A program made the translations under genes and the position numbers. Positions 10,061-18,626 of a stretch of DNA of 64,000 bases are shown piece after piece. Source of the stretch: Ruegeria arenilitoris. GTDB taxonomy: Bacteria; Pseudomonadota; Alphaproteobacteria; Rhodobacterales; Rhodobacteraceae. The stretch is taken from assembly GCF_013031355.1 (NCBI RefSeq), contig NZ_WPZO01000002.1, positions 434,001-498,000 on the forward strand, read 5' to 3'. The notes under the pieces were generated by a model that was not told the DNA's origin, searched no databases, and was given only the letters and a program-made list of their open reading frames with translations. How positions within the stretch are numbered: position 1 is the first letter of the stretch; every line of letters begins with the position of its first letter.

Positions 10061-10717
10061 ATGACTATGAACGAGACACTGGATATCACCGACAGAACGC
10101 GCCTGCGCCGATCGCACGAGCGGGGGCATTTCGATCGCGCTACAATCAACCAGATTTTGGACGCGCAGCCTATGTGCAGCGTGGGTTACGTTATTGATGG
10201 CAGGCCTTTTGTCACGCCAACCCTGCAATGGCGCGAGGGCAACCATGTCTATTGGCACGGCTCCTCGGCCAGTCGCGCCCTGCGCAACGCGCGCGACGCG
10301 CAGGTGTGCTTGTCAGTGGCGATCCTTGATGGCTTTGTGCTGGCCCGATCGGGGATGCACCATTCGGTCAATTCACGCTCAGTCACGCTGTTCGGGTCAG
10401 CTTTCAAGATCGAAGACCCTGCGGAGAAACTGGAAAAGCTCGGCCGGTTTGTGGACGGCCTGTTTCCGGGCCGTTATGAAACCCTGCGGTCGGATCACGC
10501 GCAAGATCTGAAGGCGACCATGGTGTTGGGCATGGAGATTTCCGAAGGCAGCGCCAAGATCCGCACCGGCGGACCCAAGGACGAGGAAGAAGATTACGAC
10601 TTGCCGATCTGGGCCGGGGTCATTCCCGTCCACACCACGGTCGGCGACCCGATTCCCGATCCGAGGAACATCGATGGCGTGCCACTGCCCGAGCACGTTC
10701 AATCCTTTCAGTTGTAA
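10061..10717 (+). CDS. Pyridoxamine 5'-phosphate oxidase-like flavin/split-barrel protein
   Basis: A 218-residue cytosolic protein of the PPOX/FMN-binding split-barrel superfamily, of the type annotated 'pyridoxamine 5'-phosphate oxidase family' and related to NimA. N-terminal ...DRTRLRRSHERGHFDRATIN leads into the barrel (GYVIDGRPFVTPT; VYWHGSSASRALRNA). It is not canonical PdxH, which has a different C-terminus, so the substrate is uncertain. It starts 54 bp from the divergent MocR start and ends 9 bp before the PdxJ-like gene, so the two are very probably one MocR-controlled operon. ATG 10061 and ATG 10067 are both possible starts. Confidence 0.82.
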   Translation: MTMNETLDITDRTRLRRSHERGHFDRATINQILDAQPMCSVGYVIDGRPFVTPTLQWREGNHVYWHGSSASRALRNARDAQVCLSVAILDGFVLARSGMHHSVNSRSVTLFGSAFKIEDPAEKLEKLGRFVDGLFPGRYETLRSDHAQDLKATMVLGMEISEGSAKIRTGGPKDEEEDYDLPIWAGVIPVHTTVGDPIPDPRNIDGVPLPEHVQSFQL

Positions 10718-10726
10718 GGTGGGGCT

Positions 10727-11470
10727 ATGACAGACCTTTCGGTAAACCTGAACGTCGCCGCCTTGCTTCGAAACCGGCGAGAGCACCCGTGGCCGGATGT
10801 GGTGGACTTGGGCCGGATCGCCCTTGTGGCGGGTGCTGCAGGTGTGACGGTGCACCCTCGGCCGGATGAACGCCACACCCGGCCCGGTGATGTGCGGGCG
10901 CTGCGCGCTTTGCTTGATGCCGAGTTTCCGGACCGGGAATTGAATGTCGAAGGTTATCCCGACCCGCGGTTTCTGGCGCTTGTTCACGAGGTTCGGGCGG
11001 ATCAGGTGACACTTGTGCCGGATGATCCGGCGCAGGCGACAAGCGACCATGGCTGGGATTTCGAGGTGCAGGGCGAGATGCTTGCAGAGGTGGTTGCCGG
11101 GCTTAGGAAACACGGCCATCGCGTGTCGCTGTTCAGCGACCCGGAGGCGGCGCATATGGCTCATGCAGCCCAGACAGGGGCGGATCGGGTCGAATTCTAT
11201 ACTGGCCCATTCGGCGGTGCGTATAGCGATCCGGTCGCCGAAGAAAGGGAACTTAACCGTCTGGCCGACGCCACGGCCGCAGCCGAGGCGCAGGGCTTGA
11301 TGGTCAACGCGGGGCACGATCTTACGGTCAGCGGCACACGCAAGTTGATCACCCGCATTCCGTCGATCTCTGAGGTCTCGATCGGCCATGCCCTGTTCTG
11401 CGATGCGCTGACATTCGGGATGGCCGAAACCGTTCGGCGCTATCTGGAATCCTGCGCGCCGTCCGAATGA
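10727..11470 (+). CDS. pdxJ: PdxJ-family pyridoxine 5'-phosphate synthase (divergent paralog)
   Basis: A 247-residue TIM barrel of the PdxJ family, which condenses 1-deoxyxylulose 5-phosphate with 3-amino-2-oxopropyl phosphate to form PNP. Family landmarks are SVNLNVAALLRNRR at the N-terminus, GVTVHPRPDERH (barrel His), LNVEGYPD (Glu), DQVTLVPDDP, and VNAGHDLT (C-terminal His). In ordinary PdxJ the first motif reads VNIDHVATLRNAR; here Asp-His is replaced by Asn-Val. It is not in the usual acpS/rnc neighbourhood but paired with a PPOX gene under a MocR regulator, suggesting an accessory or changed-substrate copy. Co-transcribed with the gene upstream. Confidence 0.82.
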   Translation: MTDLSVNLNVAALLRNRREHPWPDVVDLGRIALVAGAAGVTVHPRPDERHTRPGDVRALRALLDAEFPDRELNVEGYPDPRFLALVHEVRADQVTLVPDDPAQATSDHGWDFEVQGEMLAEVVAGLRKHGHRVSLFSDPEAAHMAHAAQTGADRVEFYTGPFGGAYSDPVAEERELNRLADATAAAEAQGLMVNAGHDLTVSGTRKLITRIPSISEVSIGHALFCDALTFGMAETVRRYLESCAPSE

Positions 11471-11524
11471 TGACGGTCGCCGGGAAACGGAACTGGTGAA
11501 CAGGGCAAAACTGACAGGAAGAAC

Positions 11525-11551
11525 GCGCCCCGGCCTTCGCGGCCCGGGCGC
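11525..11551. terminator. Hairpin between convergent pdxJ-like and cyclase genes
   Basis: An 11-bp stem with one C-C mismatch (11525-11535 with 11541-11551, loop TTCGC) sits between two convergent genes. There is no T run; the very G+C-rich stem would act from both sides. Confidence 0.5.
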
Positions 11552-11592
11552 GCCGTGCCAGATGCGCCAGCTTGGTGGCCTGTTCGTACGCC

Positions 11593-13827
11593 TCAGGCAG
11601 TTGGTGTAGGTTCGCGATCGTGATGGCTGAAAATCAGTTGGCTGGATTGGAAGTCCGACCTAAAGTCTGCCGCTCGGCCGGACAGCGCGCCGTAGAAATT
11701 CAGCAGACCGGGTTCGATTTGACGTGCCTGTGCTATGCAATCCTCACAGATCATTTCGATCTGATCCGATGGCTTACGATCCCGAATGGCCTCGATCAGA
11801 ACCTTGTGGGTTGCTTCCAGCCTCTGAAACGCGGGCGTATTCAGCATGGTTCTGTCGCCGACCAGAACAAATACAGGCTCAAGATCGGTTCGTCCTTTAA
11901 GATCGACAAACCCGGCCTCTAGCATGGCCATGTCTTGCCGTGTTTTCTCGTAAACCGAACAGGACACCAGAATGTCATAGTCGACATGACGGCAGCTTTG
12001 TTCGATCCGCGCGGCGACGTTCACCACATCCCCAATCACGGTGTAATTGAACCGGCGTTTGGACCCGATATTGCCGACGCAGGCCCGGCCGGTGGCACAA
12101 CCCGTGGCCAGAGCGATCGGAGGCTGGCCCTTCATGACGTCCGAGGCATTGAAGCCGACCAGCGCCTGCCGCATCAGCAGCGCTGCTTGTGCCGCACGGC
12201 GGGGGTGGTCCTCGACCGGGAGCGGCGCGTTCCAGAAGGCCATCACCGCATCGCCGATGAACTTGTCGATGGTGCCCCGTTCCAGCAGGATCTGATCTCC
12301 GATCTGTGAAAACAACTGGTTCAGCAGCGTTACAAGATCCGTGGCCGACACCGACTCGGACAGTGGGGTAAAGCCCCGGATATCAGAGAACATAACGGTG
12401 ATTTCCTGCGTTTCACCACCCAGTTGCAGCTGATGACCCGCCCCCTCCATCTCATCCAGGATTTCGGGCGCGACATAGTGCGAAAAGATCTGCCGGATCA
12501 CGCGCTTTTCACGCTCGGTCGAAATGAACAGATAGCCCGCAAGAAGGCCGAAATTGGCCATGCCACCCATCAACGGAAAGGTGACATCGAACAGGATCAG
12601 CTGGTTCTGGAAGGCCAGCCAACTGATGGCAAGAACAACCGCTGCCGATGCACCGCCCGCCACGAATGAGGCCACAGCACCGAACCGGGCCATGACAGCC
12701 GTGACCACGATGCCCAGAGTGACGAAGGACAGCAATTCGAGGGCGGCAGTCACATCCGAGCGGCTCATCATTTCGCCGGTCAGGATCTGCTCCAGAATTT
12801 GAGCGTGGATCGACACACCCGGAACGGATTCACCCAGCGCCGTCTGGTGCATGTCGAACAGCCCCGCAGCTGAGGTGCCGACCAGGATGATCCGACCCTC
12901 GATTTCGGCGCGCAGGGCGGGGTTGTCCGGTTCCTGCATGATTTCGTCCGCCGACAGGTACAAATCCGGATTGTCGCGCCTGTACCGGACCCAGATTTCG
13001 CCGTTTTCCGTGGTTGGAAGGCGAAACTCTCCAATCTCGACCGCCAGCATGATACCCGCTTCGTCCGGCGTACCTTCGGCGATGATGACGGGCTCGCCCA
13101 GTGCGACCCTGAGCGCCTCGATCCCCAACCCGGGCAGTGCCCCGTCCGGGCCGCCCCACAGGACGGGAACGCGGCGTATGATGCCCATGCCGCCCAGAGG
13201 TGAAACATTGACCCCGCCGATGCCCGCCGCGCTGCGATCCAGCGGTGGGGCAGGGGGCGTCCAATGCGGGACCGAAACCAGACCCGCAGTTGGCGCTTCC
13301 CCGATTTCTATGATGCCGGCGTGGGGTGTGATGGCCCTGCCATCGCCGGATTGCCGGGCCGCGGCGCCCAGAACCACCGGCCAGTTGGCGACTTCCAATG
13401 CGAACAGCACGTCGTTGTCCAGTTTCGAGGCTTGATGGTCCACCGAAACTACACCGGCCAAAGAGGGGTCTTTCAGCAGCCGCGCGGGTGAGAATCTGTC
13501 GGGTTCGACAAAGAGCATGTCAAAGGCGATGGAGGCGGCGCCGTATTCGCCCAGGTTTTTGACCATTTGCGCCAGCAGGGTTCGTGGCCATGGCCATTGC
13601 CCCCAGTTTGCCAGCGACTGTTCGTCGATATCCACCACGCGCACGGGAAGGTCGGGGTTGTAGTCCCGTGGCGAAATGCGTTGCAGAAGATCGAAATAGA
13701 TCATCCGCGTCATCCGCACCGGGTAAGGGTCAAGGACCCTGATGAAACACCCGAACAGGATCAGGCCAAGCCCCACAAGCTGAAAGGCTCGTCGTCGCCC
13801 CGTTCTTTCCTTGGGCTTTCCGGTCAC
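11593..13827 (-). CDS. CHASE2-domain class III adenylate/guanylate cyclase
   Basis: A 744-residue membrane signalling enzyme. One N-terminal helix (about 14-32) is followed by a CHASE2 sensor (about 40-345, ending ILVGTSAAGLFDMHQTALGE), three membrane helices (about 360-440), and a class III cyclase domain (about 475-665). Catalytic features are visible: VMFSDIRGFTPLSE carries the first metal Asp, FIGDAVMAFWNAP the second, and NYTVIGDVVNVAARIE the transition-state Asn/Arg region. It probably makes cAMP in response to an extracytoplasmic signal. It lies 92 bp downstream of the FecR-domain gene in the same direction, a pairing seen in many proteobacteria, so the FecR protein may feed the sensor. 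Confidence 0.9.
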   Translation of the reverse strand: MTGKPKERTGRRRAFQLVGLGLILFGCFIRVLDPYPVRMTRMIYFDLLQRISPRDYNPDLPVRVVDIDEQSLANWGQWPWPRTLLAQMVKNLGEYGAASIAFDMLFVEPDRFSPARLLKDPSLAGVVSVDHQASKLDNDVLFALEVANWPVVLGAAARQSGDGRAITPHAGIIEIGEAPTAGLVSVPHWTPPAPPLDRSAAGIGGVNVSPLGGMGIIRRVPVLWGGPDGALPGLGIEALRVALGEPVIIAEGTPDEAGIMLAVEIGEFRLPTTENGEIWVRYRRDNPDLYLSADEIMQEPDNPALRAEIEGRIILVGTSAAGLFDMHQTALGESVPGVSIHAQILEQILTGEMMSRSDVTAALELLSFVTLGIVVTAVMARFGAVASFVAGGASAAVVLAISWLAFQNQLILFDVTFPLMGGMANFGLLAGYLFISTEREKRVIRQIFSHYVAPEILDEMEGAGHQLQLGGETQEITVMFSDIRGFTPLSESVSATDLVTLLNQLFSQIGDQILLERGTIDKFIGDAVMAFWNAPLPVEDHPRRAAQAALLMRQALVGFNASDVMKGQPPIALATGCATGRACVGNIGSKRRFNYTVIGDVVNVAARIEQSCRHVDYDILVSCSVYEKTRQDMAMLEAGFVDLKGRTDLEPVFVLVGDRTMLNTPAFQRLEATHKVLIEAIRDRKPSDQIEMICEDCIAQARQIEPGLLNFYGALSGRAADFRSDFQSSQLIFSHHDREPTPTA

Positions 13828-13919
13828 GTTAGCCTCCGGATGCCGTGGTCAGCCCCGAACGTGCGGGTGTCGCCAAGACATCGCTTGAACTGGTCTCATC
13901 TAGCGGCGCCCATGTGTCT

Positions 13920-14951
13920 TCAGCCGCCGCTGTTACCGCCATTCCCGCCAGCGCCTCCGCCGCCGGGTGCGCCCCCGAATCCACCGGTGTCACCACCGCC
14001 GATTGTGCCGCCGCTTCCCGGACCGCCGCTGCCCGAGCCGCCCCCGATCGAACCGCCGCGCCCATCCCCACTGCCGCTGCTGGCACCGATATTGCCGCCA
14101 TTACCATTGCCGCTGCCGGTATTGCCGCCGATGTTGCCGCCGTTTCCCTTGCCGACGCTTTGCCCCGATGGGGGTTCACTGCGCGATTCCGAAGCCGCGG
14201 CGCTTTGGACATCGCCTTGCTCGCTGCGTTCACGAGTGGGTTCGCGTGCCTCGGACCGTTGCGGTGGCGGCGGCAGGGTATCCGTTCCGCATCCTCTGAC
14301 GTCTATCTGCAGGGGGGCCAGCAACTGTTCCTGCGACTGAACGAACGGGAACCCGTTTTCCAGCGCCTTGTCATAACTTTCCCGATCGACAGGACGCCCG
14401 ACATTGCCAGCCTGCGTTGTTGCCAGCAGGCTGCACTGGCGCCCGGCTTCACGGCAATTACCGCTTTGCCCGCACATTTCTACCCGACCTTGCAGAACCA
14501 ACATGGCGCTTTGAGTGCCGGGGACGACCCAAAGGTCGAAAGTTGTGCCGCGCACGGCCATGGTTGCGGTCGGTGTGTTGATGGAATAGGCGCGCTTTTT
14601 GCTCTTGCCGGAAATGAACCGAAAACTGCCACCCAAGGCCTGGACCGCGAAATTCTTGGCCTTTCGGTTGCCGCGCAGCATTGTCACATCCAGCATCATG
14701 CGCGCGTTCGGCCCAATGGCAATCTTGGTTTCATCAACGAAAACAAGCTGAACCACACCGCTGCGGTCGGTCGAAATTGAATCCCCCGAAGCAACCCCCA
14801 TTCCAGCCCGCAACGGCTGGGTCTTTCCCGCGCGCGTGATTTGTGCGCCTTGTTTGACGCCGATGACTTTCCCGATTTCCGCTAAAATCTGCGTTGGCAG
14901 TAGCAAAACACTGCAAATAACGAGTAACGATCTCAACCAAGCCAAAACCAA
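13920..14951 (-). CDS. FecR-domain periplasmic protein with Gly-rich tail
   Basis: A 343-residue protein with a signal peptide (residues 1-24, ending ILA-E). The FecR domain (about 30-150) reads VASGDSISTDRSGVVQLVF and TPTATMAVRGTTFDLWV. A Cys-containing segment (MCGQSGNCREAGRQCSL) follows, and then a low-complexity tail of about 85 residues almost entirely G, S and N (from about residue 255). FecR domains typically sit in the periplasm. Here there is no sigma factor nearby; instead the CHASE2 cyclase follows, so the pair is a likely envelope-to-cAMP relay. The Gly-rich tail is unusual and would be flexible. Confidence 0.82.
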   Translation of the reverse strand: MVLAWLRSLLVICSVLLLPTQILAEIGKVIGVKQGAQITRAGKTQPLRAGMGVASGDSISTDRSGVVQLVFVDETKIAIGPNARMMLDVTMLRGNRKAKNFAVQALGGSFRFISGKSKKRAYSINTPTATMAVRGTTFDLWVVPGTQSAMLVLQGRVEMCGQSGNCREAGRQCSLLATTQAGNVGRPVDRESYDKALENGFPFVQSQEQLLAPLQIDVRGCGTDTLPPPPQRSEAREPTRERSEQGDVQSAAASESRSEPPSGQSVGKGNGGNIGGNTGSGNGNGGNIGASSGSGDGRGGSIGGGSGSGGPGSGGTIGGGDTGGFGGAPGGGGAGGNGGNSGG

Positions 14952-15157
14952 CTTCCTTCCCCCACAGGTGGTCCCGGGCGCATAGCGCCCGCCGCTCGGT
15001 TTGGCCTCAAGAAATTCGATTACATGAATTAGTATTTATTAAACACATACAAATATGCCTTATGACCTGCGCTTTTGGCAAGTTTTCTGTGCAAAATGTG
15101 TCGATGTTCTCGAAAAAAGATGTCGACCTGATCATGCCAGAAGAACTGCCTGCCGCG

Positions 15158-16819
15158 CTACCGGCCTTCCTGAATCCAGCGCGCGGCCTTTTCCGCGATC
15201 ATCAGAGTCGGAGCGTTGGTGTTGCCGCTGGTGATCTCGGGCATGATGCTGGCATCGACCACGCGCAGACCCTTGATACCTTTGACCTTCAGATAAGGAT
15301 CGACCACGGCGGTCGGATCGTCCTCGCGCCCCATCTTTGCCGTGCCTACGGGGTGGAAGATGGTGTTAGCGATGTCACCGGCCAGCTTCGCCAATTCCTC
15401 ATCCGTCTGGAACTGAATGCCCGGTTTCCATTCCTGCGGCTTGTATTTCTGCATTGCGGGTTTGGACATGATCTCTCGCACCTGACGCAGGCTGTCGGCG
15501 GCGACCTGGCGGTCGTCATCCGTGTCCAAATAGTTCGGTGTGATCATCGGCGCGTCGGTGTATTTGTTCGACCGGATGCGCACATGGCCGCGGCTGCTCG
15601 GGTTCAGGTTGCAGACGCTGACGGTGATGGCCGGAAAATCGTGCAGGTCTTCACCGAATGCCTCAAGGCTCAGCGGTTGCACGTGGTATTCTAGGTTGGC
15701 ATGGGCCCGGCTTGGGTCGGACCGGGTAAAGGCGCCCAACTGGCTCGGCGACATGCTCATGGGACCCGACCGTTGCAGCGCATATTGAAGGCCGATCTTG
15801 GCCTTGCCGACAAGGCTGTTGGCCAACGTGTTCAGGGTCTTGGCCCCGTCCACCTTGAACACGGCGCGAATTTGCAGGTGGTCTTGCAGGTTTTCTCCGA
15901 CGGCGGGTGCGTCCAGCACCACGTCTATGCCGTGGGATTTCAAGAACGCGCCGTTGCCGATTCCCGACAGCTGTAGAATCTGTGGGGAATTGACGGCTCC
16001 GGCGGACAGAATGACCTCGGCCGAGGCGTTCACGGTCACCGGCTGCCCCGCGCGGCGCACAACGGCACCGGAACAGCGGGTTGCGCCATCGGGCGCGGTG
16101 TCGAAGGTCAGGCGTTCGACCTGTGCTTCGGTCCAGATGGTCAGGTTCTGACGCTCTTTCGCCGGGCGCAGGAAGCCTTTTGAGGTGCTCCAGCGCCAGC
16201 CCGACTTCTGGTTCACATCGAAATAACCAACTCCGGCGTTGTCACCCGCGTTGAAATCGTCGGTGGATTCGATCCCGGCCTCGTTCGCGGCTTCGGCGAA
16301 CGAGTCCAGCACATCCCAGCGCAGGCGCTGCTTCTCCACGCGCCATTCGCCGCCATGCCCGTGCAGGTCCGAGAACCGGCTGTTGTCGCCGGTTACCGGA
16401 TCGGCCCCGTTGTCCAGCTTGTAGTGGTTTTCGTGGGCCTTGAAGTCCGGGACCGAGTTTTCCCAGCTCCAGTCTTCTTCACCGCTCAGTTTGGCCCAGT
16501 TGTCATAGTCCCGTGCCTGACCCCGCATGTAGATCATGCCATTGATCGAGGAACACCCGCCTAGCGTCTTGCCGCGTGGATAGAGCAGCGCGCGACCGTT
16601 CAAACCTTTGTCGGGTTCGGTGTGATAAAGCCAATCGGTGCGCGGATTACCGATGCAGTACAGATATCCGACCGGGATATGAATCCACGGGTAGGTGTCC
16701 TTTTTCCCCGCTTCCAGCAACAGAACTCGTTTGGACGGATCTTTGCTGAGGCGATTGGCCAGTAGGCAGCCCGCGGTGCCCGCACCAATGACGATGTAGT
16801 CAAACGTTTCGACAGGCAT
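15158..16819 (-). CDS. GMC family FAD oxidoreductase (choline dehydrogenase-like)
   Basis: A 553-residue flavoprotein of full family length that oxidises alcohols to aldehydes. Visible are the FAD Rossmann motif YIVIGAGTAGCLLANRLS (residues 8-25), the GMC signature GGCSSINGMIYMRG (about residue 88), the second signature GAVNSPQILQLSGIG (about 270), and the active-site His in NTIFHPVGTAKMG with the C-terminal GNTNAPTLMIAEKAA. It resembles BetA-like and polyethylene-glycol or alcohol dehydrogenases; the substrate is not assigned because there is no bet operon nearby. It lies 149 bp beyond the acyl-CoA synthetase stop, beyond a terminator, so it is a separate unit. Confidence 0.9.
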   Translation of the reverse strand: MPVETFDYIVIGAGTAGCLLANRLSKDPSKRVLLLEAGKKDTYPWIHIPVGYLYCIGNPRTDWLYHTEPDKGLNGRALLYPRGKTLGGCSSINGMIYMRGQARDYDNWAKLSGEEDWSWENSVPDFKAHENHYKLDNGADPVTGDNSRFSDLHGHGGEWRVEKQRLRWDVLDSFAEAANEAGIESTDDFNAGDNAGVGYFDVNQKSGWRWSTSKGFLRPAKERQNLTIWTEAQVERLTFDTAPDGATRCSGAVVRRAGQPVTVNASAEVILSAGAVNSPQILQLSGIGNGAFLKSHGIDVVLDAPAVGENLQDHLQIRAVFKVDGAKTLNTLANSLVGKAKIGLQYALQRSGPMSMSPSQLGAFTRSDPSRAHANLEYHVQPLSLEAFGEDLHDFPAITVSVCNLNPSSRGHVRIRSNKYTDAPMITPNYLDTDDDRQVAADSLRQVREIMSKPAMQKYKPQEWKPGIQFQTDEELAKLAGDIANTIFHPVGTAKMGREDDPTAVVDPYLKVKGIKGLRVVDASIMPEITSGNTNAPTLMIAEKAARWIQEGR

Positions 16820-16850
16820 GTTCAGGCTCCGGAGTCAGTGGGTTAGGGGC

Positions 16851-16880
16851 AGAAAGGAGGGCGCTATCGATGCGCCCTCC
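16851..16880 (-). terminator. Terminator of the acyl-CoA synthetase operon
   Basis: A perfect 9-bp stem (16856-16864 with 16872-16880, 7-base loop), read on the minus strand, is followed by TTTCT. It lies about 90 bases past the acyl-CoA synthetase stop codon. Confidence 0.75.
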
Positions 16881-16968
16881 GACCGGCGCTGCAGGATACC
16901 GAGCCAGGGATCTTTGGCAACGTTCTTGCTGCGTGCGTCGTTGTTTTTCTGCGTGGTGATCGGACTTT

Positions 16969-18591
16969 TCAGGTCTCTGTCGATTTCATCTTGGCCCTGA
17001 GTTGGAACTTCTGAATTTTCCCGGTTGATGTCTTGGGCAGGTCCATGAACACCACGGCCTTGGGGGCCTTGAACCCGGCCAGATGCTCCCTGCAGTACGC
17101 TATGATTTCGTCAGCGTTTGCCTCTTGCCCGGGGCGCAATTCGACAAAGGCACAGGGCACTTCGCCCCATTTGGGATCGGGTTTGGCCACGACCGCAGCG
17201 GCCTGTACGGCTGGATGGCGGTAGAGAACGGCCTCGACCTCAACCGATGAGATGTTTTCGCCGCCCGAGATGATGACGTCCTTCAACCGGTCCCGAATCT
17301 GCATGTAGCCGTCCGGATTGACCACGGCGGCGTCGCCGGACCAGAAGCGCCCGTTGTCAAAAGCCTCGGCCGTGGCGTCGGGGTCCTTGTAATAGCCCTT
17401 CATGACCGTATTGCCGCGAATGGCGATCTCGCCCTGCGTTTCGCCATCCCGGGGGACGGTTTCCCCGCGGGCGCGGTCAATGACTGCAACGGAATCGACC
17501 ATTGGAAAGGCAATGCCCTGTTGCGCTTGCAGACGAGCCTGTTCGCCCGGGTCTTCTGCAGCCCACTCTTCTTGCCAAAGGCATTGAGAGATATGGCCGT
17601 AGGTTTCGGTCAGGCCATAGACCTGCATGACATCCAGACCCATCGCCTTGGTCTTCTCAAGTACCGAAGGGGGCGGCGGTGCACCAGCGGTCATCACTTT
17701 GATGGCCGGGTCGAAGGGCTCGGCTCCGGTATAGTCCAGTTCGGCCAGCATCTGCAGCACAATCGGTGCCGCGCCCAGATGAGTCACGCCATGTTCGTGG
17801 ATTGCGGTCATGATCTTGTCCGCGGCGGGTATTCGGGTGAACACCATTGTGCCGCCCTGCAGGGCCAACACCCACGGGTGCCCCCAGCCGTTGCAGTGGA
17901 ACATCGGCACGACAGACAGGTAGACCGGATAGCTGGGCATCTGCCATGCGGCAACGGTGCCAAGAGCCATGAGGTAAGCGCCGCGGTGGTGATACACCAC
18001 CCCTTTCGGGCGCCCGGACGTGCCCGATGTATAGTTCAACGCGATTGCATCCCATTCGTCATTGGGCAGAGCCGAACCATCGTGTCCGCCTTTGTTCAGA
18101 AGTTCGGAATAGTCCTGACCGCCGAGGCTTTCTCCACCCGCCGCATTGGGGTCGGCGATTTCCACAACTGGAATCTCACGACCCAGCAGGGCAAAAGCCT
18201 TGGCCAAAAGCGGCACCAGCTCACGGTCGACAATCACCAGTCTGGTGTCGGCGTGGTCCAGAATATAGGCAATCGTCTCAGGCTCCAGCCGCGTGTTCAG
18301 CGTGTTTAAAACGGCACCGGACAGGGGCACCGCGAAATGGAGTTCGAACAGTTCGGGAATGTTGGGGCAGAGAACGGAAACCGTGTCGCCCTTGGCAATA
18401 CCCATTTCAGCCAACCCACGCGCAACCGCGCGCGCGCGCCGGACAACCTCGGTCCAATCGCGCCGAACGTCCCCGTAGATCACGGCCGTGCGGTGCCCGT
18501 GCAGGGCGTCCGCGCGGTTCAGGAATGACAGCGGGGACAGCGGCACATGGTTCGCCGCTGTCTTTTCCATCGCTTCAAAGTGTTTTTGCAT
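16969..18591 (-). CDS. Acyl-CoA synthetase (AMP-binding enzyme)
   Basis: A 540-residue ANL-superfamily ligase that activates a carboxylic acid to acyl-CoA via an acyl-AMP. The P-loop is LNYTSGTSGRPKGVVYHH; downstream are YGLTETYG, FWSGDAAVVNPDGYMQIRDR, RLKDVIISGGENISS, and the catalytic Lys in LPKTSTGKIQKFQLR. It resembles medium-chain/DmdB-like acid ligases, which in roseobacters include methylmercaptopropionate-CoA ligases; the exact acid is open. ATG 18591 is chosen because GGGAGG lies 7-8 bases upstream; an in-frame TTG at 18606 overlaps that site. It follows the acyl-CoA dehydrogenase by 35 bp in one operon. Confidence 0.9.
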   Translation of the reverse strand: MQKHFEAMEKTAANHVPLSPLSFLNRADALHGHRTAVIYGDVRRDWTEVVRRARAVARGLAEMGIAKGDTVSVLCPNIPELFELHFAVPLSGAVLNTLNTRLEPETIAYILDHADTRLVIVDRELVPLLAKAFALLGREIPVVEIADPNAAGGESLGGQDYSELLNKGGHDGSALPNDEWDAIALNYTSGTSGRPKGVVYHHRGAYLMALGTVAAWQMPSYPVYLSVVPMFHCNGWGHPWVLALQGGTMVFTRIPAADKIMTAIHEHGVTHLGAAPIVLQMLAELDYTGAEPFDPAIKVMTAGAPPPPSVLEKTKAMGLDVMQVYGLTETYGHISQCLWQEEWAAEDPGEQARLQAQQGIAFPMVDSVAVIDRARGETVPRDGETQGEIAIRGNTVMKGYYKDPDATAEAFDNGRFWSGDAAVVNPDGYMQIRDRLKDVIISGGENISSVEVEAVLYRHPAVQAAAVVAKPDPKWGEVPCAFVELRPGQEANADEIIAYCREHLAGFKAPKAVVFMDLPKTSTGKIQKFQLRAKMKSTET

Positions 18592-18626
18592 GGTCAACCC
18601 TCCCAAACAGACCAGCGTGACTTGGC

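Noticed and set aside
13567..14340. + strand Pro-rich frame opposite the FecR-domain gene
   Set aside because: Pro-rich translation is the mirror of Gly-rich codons of the FecR tail; no independent support.
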